Shown: one piece after another, positions 51,986 to 61,508 of the stretch
Position numbering within the stretch: position 1 is the first letter of the stretch
Layout: each line of letters begins with the position of its first letter
DNA from: Allgaiera indica
GTDB lineage: Bacteria > Pseudomonadota > Alphaproteobacteria > Rhodobacterales > Rhodobacteraceae
Reading direction: 5' to 3'
Assembly (NCBI RefSeq): GCF_900106675.1
Contig: NZ_FNOB01000002.1
Coordinates: 186,001 to 250,000, forward strand
Length of the DNA stretch: 64,000 nucleotides
The notes under the pieces: model-generated
What the model saw: the letters and a program-made list of their open reading frames with translations, nothing else
Told to the model about the DNA's origin: nothing
The model's database searches: none
Made by a program: the position numbers and the translations under genes

Positions 51986-53248
51986 ATGAACATCCTGATC
52001 CTGGGCGGCGGCGGGCGCGAACACGGGCTGGCCTGGGCGGTGAAGCAGAACCCGAAATGCGACCGGCTGATCGTGGCGCCGGGGAATGCGGGTATCGCGG
52101 CGATCGCGGAATGCGCCGATCTCGACATCCTCGACGGCGCCTCGGTGGTGACCTTCGCCGAGGAGAACGCCGTCGATTTCGTGATCATCGGGCCCGAGGC
52201 GCCGCTGGCCGCCGGCGTGGCGGATGCGCTGCGGGCCGCGGGGCTTCTGTGCTTCGGCCCGTCGCAGGCGGCGGCACGGCTGGAGGCCTCGAAAGCCTTC
52301 ACCAAGGAGATCTGCGACGCCTGCGGCGCCCCCACCGCGCGCTATGCCCGCTTCACCAAGGCCGGCCCGGCGAAGGCGTACATCCGCGCCCAGGGCGCCC
52401 CGATCGTGGTGAAGGCCGATGGTCTGGCCGCCGGCAAGGGCGTGATCGTGGCGATGGACGAGGCCGAGGCGCTGGCCGCGGTGGACGAGATGTTCGACGG
52501 CAGCTTCGGTGCCGCCGGCGCCGAGGTGGTGATCGAGGAATTCATGGCGGGCGAAGAGGCCAGCTTCTTCGTGCTGTGCGACGGCGAGACGGTGCTGCCG
52601 ATCGGCTCCGCCCAGGACCACAAGCGTGTGGGCGAAGGCGATACCGGCCCCAACACCGGCGGAATGGGCGCCTATTCCCCGGCGCCGGTGCTGACCGACG
52701 CGATCGCGCAGCAAGTGCTTGAACGGATCATCCGCCCGACGGTGGCAGAGCTTGCCCGCCGGGGCACGCCCTATCAGGGGGTGCTTTATGCCGGGCTGAT
52801 GATCGCGGAGGGCCAGGCGCGTCTGGTCGAATACAACGTGCGCTTCGGCGACCCCGAGGCCCAGGTTCTGATGATGCGCCTTGGCGCCCAGGCGCTGGAC
52901 CTGATGCTGGCCTGTGCGCGCGAAGACCTGGCCGGGCGTCAGGTCCACTGGGCCGCCGACCACGCCCTGACGGTGGTGATGGCCGCCAAGGGTTATCCCG
53001 GCAGCTACGAAAAAGGAAGCGAGATCAGGGGCCTGGGCACGCTTCCCGAAGACAGCTTCCACATGGCGTTCCACGCCGGCACCACGGCCGCCGACGGCAG
53101 GATCCTGGCCAGCGGCGGACGTGTGCTGAACATCACAGCCCGCGGCGCCAGCCTGCAAGAGGCCCAGGCCCGCGCCTATGCGATGGTCGACGGCATCGAC
53201 TGGCCGCAAGGCTTCTGCCGCCGCGACATCGGCTGGCGCGCACTCTGA
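51986..53248 (+). CDS. purD: Phosphoribosylamine-glycine ligase
   Basis: A 420-residue ATP-grasp enzyme making glycinamide ribonucleotide in purine synthesis. The start MNILILGGGGREHGLAWAV, the ATP-grasp segment IVVKADGLAAGKGVIVA and the GMGAYSPAPVLTD, NVRFGDPEAQVLMMRL motifs are canonical. The ATG at 51986 gives the standard length and follows GGCGGAGTGGCGG; an upstream open frame adds residues foreign to the family. It is followed by a bidirectional termination region facing clpX. Confidence 0.96.
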   Translation: MNILILGGGGREHGLAWAVKQNPKCDRLIVAPGNAGIAAIAECADLDILDGASVVTFAEENAVDFVIIGPEAPLAAGVADALRAAGLLCFGPSQAAARLEASKAFTKEICDACGAPTARYARFTKAGPAKAYIRAQGAPIVVKADGLAAGKGVIVAMDEAEALAAVDEMFDGSFGAAGAEVVIEEFMAGEEASFFVLCDGETVLPIGSAQDHKRVGEGDTGPNTGGMGAYSPAPVLTDAIAQQVLERIIRPTVAELARRGTPYQGVLYAGLMIAEGQARLVEYNVRFGDPEAQVLMMRLGAQALDLMLACAREDLAGRQVHWAADHALTVVMAAKGYPGSYEKGSEIRGLGTLPEDSFHMAFHAGTTAADGRILASGGRVLNITARGASLQEAQARAYAMVDGIDWPQGFCRRDIGWRAL

Positions 53249-53263
53249 CAACACCGCCGACAG

Positions 53264-53308
53264 CCGGGGGTCCTGCCCCCCGGCGATATTTCCGCCAAAA
53301 AGAAAGAC
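53264..53308 (+). terminator. purD terminator element
   Basis: CCGGGGG and CCCCCGG (53264-53270 with 53277-53283) form a hairpin, followed by CGATATTTCCGCCAAAAAGAAAG. The tail is the inverted mate of the element ending clpX, so the two face each other. Confidence 0.7.
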
Positions 53309-53310
53309 CC

Positions 53311-53395
53311 CTACTTCTCTTTGGGGCAAATATCCCCCCCGGGGGTGTCGTCGGGGCGACACGCACCAATGACAAAGGGGGGCAGCGCCCCCCTT
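53311..53395 (-). terminator. clpX terminator with facing GATATTT element
   Basis: On the minus strand, the perfect hairpin AAGGGGGGC-GCT-GCCCCCCTT (53375-53395) ends in TTTGTC, a good terminator 40 bp after the clpX stop. A second hairpin GTGTCG/CGACAC (53345-53362) and GGGGATATTTGCCCCAAAGAGAAG follow, mirroring the purD element. Confidence 0.7.
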
Positions 53396-53435
53396 CGCAT
53401 GAAAAGCCTTGCGCGCGGCAGCGCGCGCCGCTGGG

Positions 53436-54707
<1,272 letters not shown>

Positions 54708-54884
54708 ATTCATCCTCTGCGGCTGCCTGTTCGGCCGTCGGGGTTGCCTCGTCGCCGAGATCCCCGCAGGTCGGCGTCAGTCGGGCAAAGTCTAGGGCAG
54801 CCACATTACCTTCACAATGCCCAATTTCCCCCCGCGCCCTTCTGACCCAGCCGGCGCCCAGCCAGCCGGGCCCTGCGGCCGGGT

Positions 54885-55523
54885 TCACGATTTCGCATCG
54901 CTGTCAGCGGCGCGGTCATGGCTGATCATGATCTCGTCGACCAGCCCCCATTCCTTCGCCTGTTCGGCGGACATGAAATTGTCGCGCTCCAGCGCGGCCT
55001 CGACGGTGTCGTAATCCTTGCCGGTGTGACGCACGTAGATCTCGTTCAGGCGACGCTTCAGCTTCTGCGTCTCCTGCGCGTGGATCATGATATCCGTCGC
55101 CTGGCCCTGATACCCGCCCGAGGGCTGGTGCACCATGATGCGGCTGTTGGGCAAGGTGTAGCGCATGCCCTTCTCGCCCGCCGCCAGCAGGAGCGACCCC
55201 ATCGAGGCCGCCTGGCCGATACAAACGGTCGAGATCTTCGGCTTGATGTATTGCATCGTGTCATAGATCGACAGGCCCGAGGTCACTACCCCGCCGGGGC
55301 TGTTGATATACATCGCGATCTCCTTCGAGGGGTTCTCGGCCTCGAGGAACAGCAACTGGGCGACGATGATCGTCGCCATCTCATCCTGAACGGGACCGGC
55401 GACGAAGATGATCCGCTCCTTCAGCAATCGTGAAAAGATATCGTAGCGGATCGAGCCGCGGGCGCTCGTCTCCTCGACGGTCGGGATGATGAAATTGGTC
55501 AAGTGGGCGACGGGGTCGAACAT
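54885..55523 (-). CDS. clpP: ATP-dependent Clp protease proteolytic subunit ClpP
   Basis: A 212-residue serine protease. The catalytic triad is Ser107 in [11 protein letters not shown], His132 in [12 protein letters not shown] and Asp181 in [27 protein letters not shown] is the substrate-groove signature. It assembles into tetradecamers that partner ClpX (downstream) or ClpA. A heat-shock-like promoter is visible upstream, consistent with stress induction. Confidence 0.96.
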   Translation of the reverse strand: MFDPVAHLTNFIIPTVEETSARGSIRYDIFSRLLKERIIFVAGPVQDEMATIIVAQLLFLEAENPSKEIAMYINSPGGVVTSGLSIYDTMQYIKPKISTVCIGQAASMGSLLLAAGEKGMRYTLPNSRIMVHQPSGGYQGQATDIMIHAQETQKLKRRLNEIYVRHTGKDYDTVEAALERDNFMSAEQAKEWGLVDEIMISHDRAADSDAKS

Positions 55524-55574
55524 GTCCTGCCTCGAAACTTGGGCTTGGATAGCCCGGCTGCGTTAAACGAGTCT

Positions 55575-55600
55575 TAGAGGTGCGCGCCGCCCCCTTCAAG
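55575..55600 (-). promoter_or_regulatory. Candidate heat-shock (sigma-32-type) promoter of clpP
   Basis: On the minus strand CTTGAA (55600-55595) and CCTCTA (55580-55575) are separated by 14 nt, about 60-70 bp before the clpP ATG. The -35 box and spacing fit a sigma-32-type promoter; the -10 is only a partial match. Confidence 0.4.
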
Positions 55601-55625
55601 GGCAAGCGGCATGCATTGGCCCGAT

Positions 55626-55642
55626 CGCGACCCTGGGTCGCG
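55626..55642 (-). terminator. Perfect dyad after the chemotaxis operon
   Basis: CGCGACCC and GGGTCGCG flank a single base, 28 bp after the last che-operon gene. There is no T-run. It may mark the operon end or bind a protein. Confidence 0.4.
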
Positions 55643-55670
55643 CGATGGAACCGGCGGCGGACCGCCTGCC

Positions 55671-56099
55671 CTAGAACAGATGCACACCGTCCTCGGCCTC
55701 GGCGGCGCGCGCTGGTCCGGCGGGGCGGAACGCCGGTTCCGCGGCGGCGGGCGACAACAGGCAGGCAGCCAGGTCGCGCAGCAGGATCTCCTCCCGCGCC
55801 GATGCCGTCTCGACCCGCAACCCTGCAGGGATCTCGGGTGCCAAGGCAGCCACGAACCGGGCCAGATTGTCGAGCACCTGCACCAGTCGGTCCAATTCCT
55901 GCAGGCCCGCACACGGGCCCGGATGACCCGCCGTTCGCGCCGCCTGCCCGGCCTCGGACAGGGTGCTGGAGGGGATGTCGCGGATCAGATCGCCATAGCA
56001 TTCCTCGACCTCGCAGCCTGCGGCATGGGCGCTGTGCAGAACCTTGGCCAGTCCACCGATGATTGGGGCCAGCTCGGCCCCGGTCTCGTTGCCGGTCAT
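55671..56099 (-). CDS. Hypothetical protein at the end of the chemotaxis operon
   Basis: A 142-residue acidic, mostly helical protein. I do not recognise a family; LQELDRLVQVLDNLARFVAALAPEIPAG is a leucine-rich helix and the last 30 residues are Ala/Pro-rich. The ATG at 56099 overlaps the cheY stop (TGATG), so it is translated with the operon. The helix pattern could suit a phosphotransfer or CheY-binding protein (CheZ-like), but no catalytic Gln or phospho-His can be pinpointed. Function is open. Confidence 0.65.
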   Translation of the reverse strand: MTGNETGAELAPIIGGLAKVLHSAHAAGCEVEECYGDLIRDIPSSTLSEAGQAARTAGHPGPCAGLQELDRLVQVLDNLARFVAALAPEIPAGLRVETASAREEILLRDLAACLLSPAAAEPAFRPAGPARAAEAEDGVHLF

Positions 56100-56485
56100 C
56101 ACAGCGCCCCTACGACCGCCTGGATGCAGGCACGCATCTGCTGGGTCGAGAACGGCTTGCGCAGGAAGTTGTTCATCCCCAGGCGTTGCCCGGTTTCAAT
56201 GATCTCCCGGTCGGCCCGACCGGTGACCAGGATGAAGCCGATCCGGCTGGTGGTACGGTTCTCGCGCAGGGCCTTGAGCAGGTGCAGACCGTCCATCTGC
56301 GGCATGTTGTAGTCCGAGATCACCAGATGCACCGGGTTCGCCGCAAGCTTGGTCAGCGCGTTGCGCCCGTCGGCAGCATAGTCGACCTGGCGGATTCCCA
56401 GTTCGTCCAGCGCCTGCATCAACAGGCCTCGGCTGGTCGACATGTCATCGACCACCATGATGCGAATCGAATCCCTCAGGGCCAT
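56099..56485 (-). CDS. CheY-type response regulator
   Basis: A 128-residue single receiver domain. The acidic pair is VVDD (11-14), the phosphorylation site Asp58 in VISDYNMPQMDG, the Thr in LVTGRAD and the Lys in RKPFS. It should bind the flagellar motor or act as a phosphate sink. It follows cheR with a TAATG overlap, the place of cheY2 in Rhodobacter cheOp1. Positionally it corresponds to that gene; which CheY stops the motor cannot be read. Confidence 0.92.
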   Translation of the reverse strand: MALRDSIRIMVVDDMSTSRGLLMQALDELGIRQVDYAADGRNALTKLAANPVHLVISDYNMPQMDGLHLLKALRENRTTSRIGFILVTGRADREIIETGQRLGMNNFLRKPFSTQQMRACIQAVVGAL

Positions 56486-57381
56486 TATTTTCTCCTTTCA
56501 GAGGTCGCGGGCCTGTCCGGATCGTTCAACCGGTAGCCAGTAATGCAGTTTGGGGTAAAGCGGGTGACCAGTGCATGCGGCGGGCGTTCCGAATGACCGA
56601 TGTACATCTGGCTGCCCGGTTGCAGGACGCCGATGAAGCTGTTCCAGACCACCGCCTGCGTCGGCACGTCGAAATAGATCGCCACGTTGCGACAGAAGAT
56701 GACATCGAACGGGCCCTTCATCGGGAATGGCCGGATCAGATTGAGCGGCCGGAAATCCACCAGCCTGCGCACCGACGGAGCGATCTTCAGCGCATCCGGT
56801 TCGCGGCTGGCCATTGTATGATCCACCCAGTCGGGCAGGTCATGCGCGGCGCCTTCCGAATAGATACCCGAACTGGCCGCCGCCAGGACCTCGGGGTCGA
56901 TGTCCGTGGCCAGGATCCGCACATCGTACTTGGCCGCATCGGGCAGCGCGCGCAGCACCGTGAAGGCCAGGGAATAGGGCTCTTCGCCGCTGGCACAGCC
57001 CGCCGACCACAACCGCACCCGGCCGCCAGCCCTTGCCCGGGCCGCCAGTTCCGGCAGGACTTCGGTACGCAGATGCTCGAAATGATGCGGCTCGCGGAAG
57101 AACCGGGTCACGTTGGTGGTCAGCGCCGAAATCATCTGGCGCTGCTCCTCAACCCCGTTCGGCCCGGTCAGCTGTTTCAGATAGGCATCGAAGCTTTTCA
57201 GCCCCAGCGACCTCAGTCGGCGCGACAGGCGCGAATAGACGTGATCCTGCTTGGCCGGGGGCAACAGGATGCCCGCGCGTTCATAGCACAGGTCCGCGAT
57301 GCGGTTGAAATCCTCCGTGGTGTAGAGGAACTCGCGCGCCAATGAGTCGGCGCGCGCGCCTATAGAGGACGACTGGATCAT
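56485..57381 (-). CDS. cheR: Chemotaxis protein methyltransferase CheR
   Basis: A 298-residue SAM-dependent methyltransferase that methylates glutamates of chemoreceptors. The N-terminal helical domain (FNRIADLCYERAGILLPP) is followed by VTRFFREPHHFEHL, the SAM site LWSAGCASGEEPYSLAF and DIIFCRNV-type strand (DVIFCRNVAIYFDVPTQ). It overlaps cheW (ATGA). No cheB methylesterase gene is seen in the window. Confidence 0.94.
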   Translation of the reverse strand: MIQSSSIGARADSLAREFLYTTEDFNRIADLCYERAGILLPPAKQDHVYSRLSRRLRSLGLKSFDAYLKQLTGPNGVEEQRQMISALTTNVTRFFREPHHFEHLRTEVLPELAARARAGGRVRLWSAGCASGEEPYSLAFTVLRALPDAAKYDVRILATDIDPEVLAAASSGIYSEGAAHDLPDWVDHTMASREPDALKIAPSVRRLVDFRPLNLIRPFPMKGPFDVIFCRNVAIYFDVPTQAVVWNSFIGVLQPGSQMYIGHSERPPHALVTRFTPNCITGYRLNDPDRPATSERRK

Positions 57382-57911
57382 GGCTGCGCCCCTTGCTCGG
57401 GCGGCAGCAGGCGCGTCAGATCCACCAGTCGCAGCAGGCGTTCGCCTTCGCAGATAACTCCAGAAATGAAGCCGCGTGCCGCTTCCGACGCGACCTCTGG
57501 CGTCGGGCGGATCTCATCTTCGGGGATCGACAGGATATCCGACACCGCCTCGACCAGAAGGCCGGTCATCTGCGGCCCGACCATGGCGATGATGATGACA
57601 TGGCGGTCATCGCCCTGGGTCGCGCCCAGGCCAAGCCTGCGCGACAGATCCACAACCGGCACGACCGAGCCGCGCAGGTTCATCACACCCAGCACATAGT
57701 CGGGCGCGTGGGGCACGACGGTGGCGGCGGTGAAGCCGCGGATCTCGCGGATCGACATGATGTCGACACAGAAATCCTGCGCGGCGGCACGGAAGGCCAC
57801 AAGTTCGCGCCGCGCACCATCGCGCGTGTCCTCGCGGACCTCGTGCTCGGCGCGGTCGATGTCGCGCGGGGCCTGGCTGTCAGTCTTTTCCATCTGGATC
57901 GTGGCATTCAT
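57378..57911 (-). CDS. cheW: Chemotaxis adaptor CheW
   Basis: A 177-residue CheW-domain protein linking receptors to CheA. It has ELVAFRAAAQDFCVDIMSIREIRGF, VMNLRGSVVPVVDLSRRLG and GLLVEAVSDILSIPEDEI. A charged lead of about 30 residues precedes the domain. It follows cheA after 3 bp and overlaps cheR by 4. Confidence 0.94.
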   Translation of the reverse strand: MNATIQMEKTDSQAPRDIDRAEHEVREDTRDGARRELVAFRAAAQDFCVDIMSIREIRGFTAATVVPHAPDYVLGVMNLRGSVVPVVDLSRRLGLGATQGDDRHVIIIAMVGPQMTGLLVEAVSDILSIPEDEIRPTPEVASEAARGFISGVICEGERLLRLVDLTRLLPPEQGAQP

Positions 57912-57914
57912 GGC

Positions 57915-60140
57915 TTACCTCGCGGAAGAAAGAGCGGCTTGGGGTTGAGAAACTGCTGCCGCCCCCGCCGCCGTCGCGGCTGCAAGGGGTGGCGGGACCG
58001 CCTGCGACACGGCTTCTTCGGGGTCGATGATCAGGGCGATGCGCCCGTCGCCAAGGATCGTGGCCGCCGAGATCCCGGCGACATGCCGGTAGTTCCCTTC
58101 AAGCCCTTTGATCACCACCTGGCTCTGGTCGCGAATCGCGTCTACGGCCAGGGCATAGCGGTCGCGGTTCTCGGTCTCGACCAGCAGCAGGATCTCGCCC
58201 GAGCATTTGCGGCGCAGGCCGAAGACCTGGCCCAGATCGACCACCGGCACCACCGTGTCCCGCACCTTGACGACGCATCGGTCGGGACCGATGGCATGAA
58301 TATCGCCGGGCTGCGGCCGCAGGGTTTCGATGACCGCGGTGATGGGTATCACCATGGTTTCACCGCACAGCTCGATCAGGATCCCGTCCAGAACCGCCAG
58401 CGTCAGCGGCAACGAGATCGACAGCGTCGTGCCTTTTCCCGCGACCGAATGGATCGAGATTCGGCCGCCGATCTGCTGGATCGCCCGCTTGACCACATCC
58501 ATGCCCACACCACGGCCGGACAGGTCCGAAACCTCGGAGGCGGTCGAAAACCCCGGCATGAACAGCAATTTGTCGATCTCGCCTTCGCTCAGCTCGGCGG
58601 CCGGGTCGATCAGGCCCTTCTCGACCGCGATCGAGCGAACCCGTTCGCGATTGATGCCCGCCCCGTCGTCGGCCACCTCGATCACCACGCGTCCCGACCG
58701 GTAGGTGGCCGAAAGCGAGATCAGCCCGGTGGGCTTCTTGCCCGAGACCTCGCGCGTCCGGGCGTTTTCAAGGCCGTGGTCGACGGCATTGCGCAGGATA
58801 TGGGTCAGCGGCTCTGCCAAGCGTTCGATCACGGTCTTGTCGACCTCGGTGCCCTCGCCTTCGGTGCGCAGCTGGGCGGTCTTTCCCGAAATCGCGGCAG
58901 CCTCGCGCACGATGCGCGCCATGCGCTGGAACAGCGGCTTGATCGGCTGCGCACGGATCGCCATCACGCGTTCCTGGATCTCCGAGGTCAGGTTGCGAAA
59001 GGCATCGAACCCCGCGCCGATGTCGGAATTCCACGCAACCCCGGCCTCCTCCAGCTTCTGGGCGATCATCGCCTGGTGGATCACCAGTTCGCCCACCGCG
59101 TTGATCAGCCCGTCGACACGTTCCAGATCGACCCGGATCGTGGCAGAGGCGGGCGTTGCCGCCGCCGCGGGTGCGGTCCGACCCCCACCAGACGCCGCCG
59201 CGGCCGGAGCCGGTGCAGCCGGCCGGGCGGGGGCGGGGGCGGCGGCGGGCGCAGCCGGGGCCGCCGCCGGTGCCGAGGTGGGATCGGATTCCTTCGAGGA
59301 AAGATCCTCGCCACCGCCGTCCTGTCCGCCCTCGGATCCGCCATCGGATCCATCGCCGGGCCTGTCCCCGGGCAGGTCGTCGTCTTCGGCGCGGATCTCG
59401 ATCTGGGCCAGCCCCTCGACGAATTCGAACACCTCCTCGATCGCGTCAAGGCCCTGATCTGTTTCGAGGATCATCCGCCAGTCGAGATAGTTCTCGTCGG
59501 GTTCGAGCGCAGCCAGATCCGGCAGACGGCCGGTGTCGACGGCGACCTCGAGCGAACCGAGCGCTCCCAGTGACTCGAACAACACCAAGGGATCGTGACC
59601 ATTGGCGTAAAGCCGGCACGACGGGCTGAAGGCGATGTGATAGCGCGAGGGGCCAACCCCCGGCAGATCGATCGGCAGCCCCATCGGCACGAAGCCGAAA
59701 TCCTCATCTCCCGCAGCCTCGTCCTCGGCCAGTTCCGGCGGCGCGCCCGAGGCCGCCGCCAGTTCCGCCATCAGCGCCGTCACGGCCGGATCCTGTGGGT
59801 CGTCCTGCCCATCGCGGGCGGCGCCGACCAAATCCGTCAGCTTGTCGCCGGCGCGAAACAGCAACGCCGCCAGATCGGGTGTCGCAGCCAACCGGTCGGA
59901 ACGCAGGTGATCAAGTACGGTCTCGAACGAATGGGCAAAACGCACCAGCGCATTCAGTCCGAAGGCGCCGGCGCCGCCCTTGATCGAATGCACCGCCCGA
60001 AAGATCGCATGCAGAACTTCCGGGTCGGCATCCGCCCCCGACGCCTGGTCCTGCACGCAGGCGAGGCCATCGTTCAGTTCTTCCAGAAGCTCATCGCATT
60101 CCTGGAAGTACGTCGTACGGATGTCGGGGGCGCCGCTCAT
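57915..60140 (-). CDS. cheA: Chemotaxis histidine kinase CheA
   Basis: A 741-residue kinase. HPt domain with phospho-acceptor His51 (FRAVHSIKGGAGAFG), a second Asp/Pro/Ala-rich region (about 235-300) that lacks an obvious CheY-binding fold, the dimerisation helices, the ATP-binding domain (VDHGLENARTREVSGKKP; GRGVGMDVVKRAI) and the C-terminal CheW-like domain. It receives receptor signals and phosphorylates CheY proteins. The long Ala/Pro linker is partly low complexity. Its ATG overlaps the upstream cheY stop (ATGA). Confidence 0.95.
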   Translation of the reverse strand: MSGAPDIRTTYFQECDELLEELNDGLACVQDQASGADADPEVLHAIFRAVHSIKGGAGAFGLNALVRFAHSFETVLDHLRSDRLAATPDLAALLFRAGDKLTDLVGAARDGQDDPQDPAVTALMAELAAASGAPPELAEDEAAGDEDFGFVPMGLPIDLPGVGPSRYHIAFSPSCRLYANGHDPLVLFESLGALGSLEVAVDTGRLPDLAALEPDENYLDWRMILETDQGLDAIEEVFEFVEGLAQIEIRAEDDDLPGDRPGDGSDGGSEGGQDGGGEDLSSKESDPTSAPAAAPAAPAAAPAPARPAAPAPAAAASGGGRTAPAAAATPASATIRVDLERVDGLINAVGELVIHQAMIAQKLEEAGVAWNSDIGAGFDAFRNLTSEIQERVMAIRAQPIKPLFQRMARIVREAAAISGKTAQLRTEGEGTEVDKTVIERLAEPLTHILRNAVDHGLENARTREVSGKKPTGLISLSATYRSGRVVIEVADDGAGINRERVRSIAVEKGLIDPAAELSEGEIDKLLFMPGFSTASEVSDLSGRGVGMDVVKRAIQQIGGRISIHSVAGKGTTLSISLPLTLAVLDGILIELCGETMVIPITAVIETLRPQPGDIHAIGPDRCVVKVRDTVVPVVDLGQVFGLRRKCSGEILLLVETENRDRYALAVDAIRDQSQVVIKGLEGNYRHVAGISAATILGDGRIALIIDPEEAVSQAVPPPLAAATAAGAAAVSQPQAALSSAR

Positions 60141-60517
60141 CCCGCGGCCCGCAGACCGGCGACGCGCTGGATGGCCGAGATCAGCCGCATCTCGTCGAAC
60201 GGCTTGACGATCCAGCCGGTCGCCCCCGCGTCGCGCGCCCGCGCTTTCAGGTCGGCCGCGCTTTCGGTGGTCAGCACGAGGATCGGTACGGCACGGGTAT
60301 CCTGGCGCGCGCGTGCGCCCTCGATGAAACCGAAGCCGTCGAGCTTGGGCATGTTGATGTCGGTGATCACCACGTCCGGCGCGGCTTCATCCAGCTTGTC
60401 CAGCCCATCTTGCCCATCCACGGCCAGATGGACCAAGAAGCCCGCTTCCGAGAGCGCGGCGTTGAGCATCTCACGGATGGTGCGCGAATCGTCGATTGCG
60501 AGAACGGTCAGGCTCAT
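60137..60517 (-). CDS. CheY-type response regulator (first of two)
   Basis: A 126-residue receiver domain with Asp9/Asp10, phospho-acceptor Asp53 (VVITDINMPKLDG), TT at VLTTES and Lys in IVKPFDE. It is coupled by 4-bp overlaps to both the STAS gene and cheA. Placement directly before cheA matches cheY1 of Rhodobacter cheOp1. Confidence 0.92.
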   Translation of the reverse strand: MSLTVLAIDDSRTIREMLNAALSEAGFLVHLAVDGQDGLDKLDEAAPDVVITDINMPKLDGFGFIEGARARQDTRAVPILVLTTESAADLKARARDAGATGWIVKPFDEMRLISAIQRVAGLRAAG

Positions 60518-60825
60518 GGCTTGGCTCCCTCCACGAAGGGGGTGAAATCGAGGCCCAGCGCTATGGCCGAGGCGGTGAAACCCTCCGACGGATCGGAGAT
60601 GGCGAAGGCGATACCGTCGGCGGCCCAGGACTGGGCCGCGCTGAACAGAAGTTGCTGGCCGAGGCCCCCGATCCGTTCCACCGCGGCCGCGGCAACGACG
60701 ATCGGGGCGCCGCGGGCGGCGTCGAATTCGGCTTTCAGGGTACAGGCGCGCGGCAGGTCGATCACGGCAGGCAACGCGATCCGTTGCGGCTCGGTCGGTT
60801 CGGTCTTGCGGGGTCGCTTGGTCAT
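60514..60825 (-). CDS. STAS-domain protein of the chemotaxis operon
   Basis: A 103-residue STAS-like protein. IALPAVIDLPRACTLKAEFDAARGAPIVVAAAAVERIGGLGQQLLFSAA matches the beta-alpha framework, and the residue at the usual phospho-serine position lies in the VERIGGLGQ segment, where Gly rather than Ser is seen. The ATG at 60825 is used; a longer frame to 60912 lacks support. It overlaps cheY (ATGA). Such STAS proteins accompany several alphaproteobacterial che operons; function unknown. Confidence 0.72.
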   Translation of the reverse strand: MTKRPRKTEPTEPQRIALPAVIDLPRACTLKAEFDAARGAPIVVAAAAVERIGGLGQQLLFSAAQSWAADGIAFAISDPSEGFTASAIALGLDFTPFVEGAKP

Positions 60826-60880
60826 GGCGGTCTCTCGATCAGATCTGGCGGAAAGGTCGGTCTGGCGGGACTGTGGCGAT

Positions 60881-61420
60881 TCAAAAGAAGATGACATCGT
60901 TGCTCGGCGCACTCTGGAAGGGGGCGGGACACTCTGCCGGGATGCGGGCGTAATCTTGCATCAGCTTGATCTGCGCCCGTCCCGTGGCGGGCCAGTATCG
61001 TACCCGCCGCCCCTGACGGCCGCCCAAGCTTTCGGAGACCAGTGCAATGCCCTCGGTCTGCAGGAACTGATGCGCGAAGGCGGCATTGGCCCGGCCGATA
61101 TCCTGCAACCCCTCATGCATCTGGGCACCGCCGAACAATTTCGCCTCGAGCCGGCTCTTGCGCGCGCCCTCCTTCAGCAGAGCATTGATCAGCAGTTCCA
61201 TCGCCTGCGGGCCGTAGCGCAGCAGATCGCCGCGGCCGCCACCGCCTTCGGGCAAAAGGAAGTGGTTCATTCCCCCGACCCCCGCGACCGGGTCGCAAAG
61301 ACAAGTCGCGACGCAGGATCCCAGGATCGTCGTGAAGGTATCGCCGGCTTCGCCGGACACTAGGAAATTGCCCTGTATGACGTGGTGGACCTGTCCGGTT
61401 TCAGATGGCAGAGCGTTCAT
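60881..61420 (-). CDS. cheD: Chemoreceptor glutamine deamidase CheD
   Basis: A 179-residue deamidase acting on receptor glutamines. The catalytic Cys lies in TTILGSCVATCLCDP and the His in GGMNHFLLP; KLFGGAQM is also family-specific. AGGAGG precedes the ATG at 61420. It stands between the MCP and STAS genes with small gaps, as in cheOp1-type operons, and may compensate partly for an absent local CheB. Confidence 0.92.
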   Translation of the reverse strand: MNALPSETGQVHHVIQGNFLVSGEAGDTFTTILGSCVATCLCDPVAGVGGMNHFLLPEGGGGRGDLLRYGPQAMELLINALLKEGARKSRLEAKLFGGAQMHEGLQDIGRANAAFAHQFLQTEGIALVSESLGGRQGRRVRYWPATGRAQIKLMQDYARIPAECPAPFQSAPSNDVIFF

Positions 61421-61508
61421 CAACTTTCCTCCTGCGGTGGACGTGCCCGGCCTGTTTCATCGGCGCTGATCGCGGGCCGGCAGACGGCGGCCCGCCGCAG
61501 CACAACAC

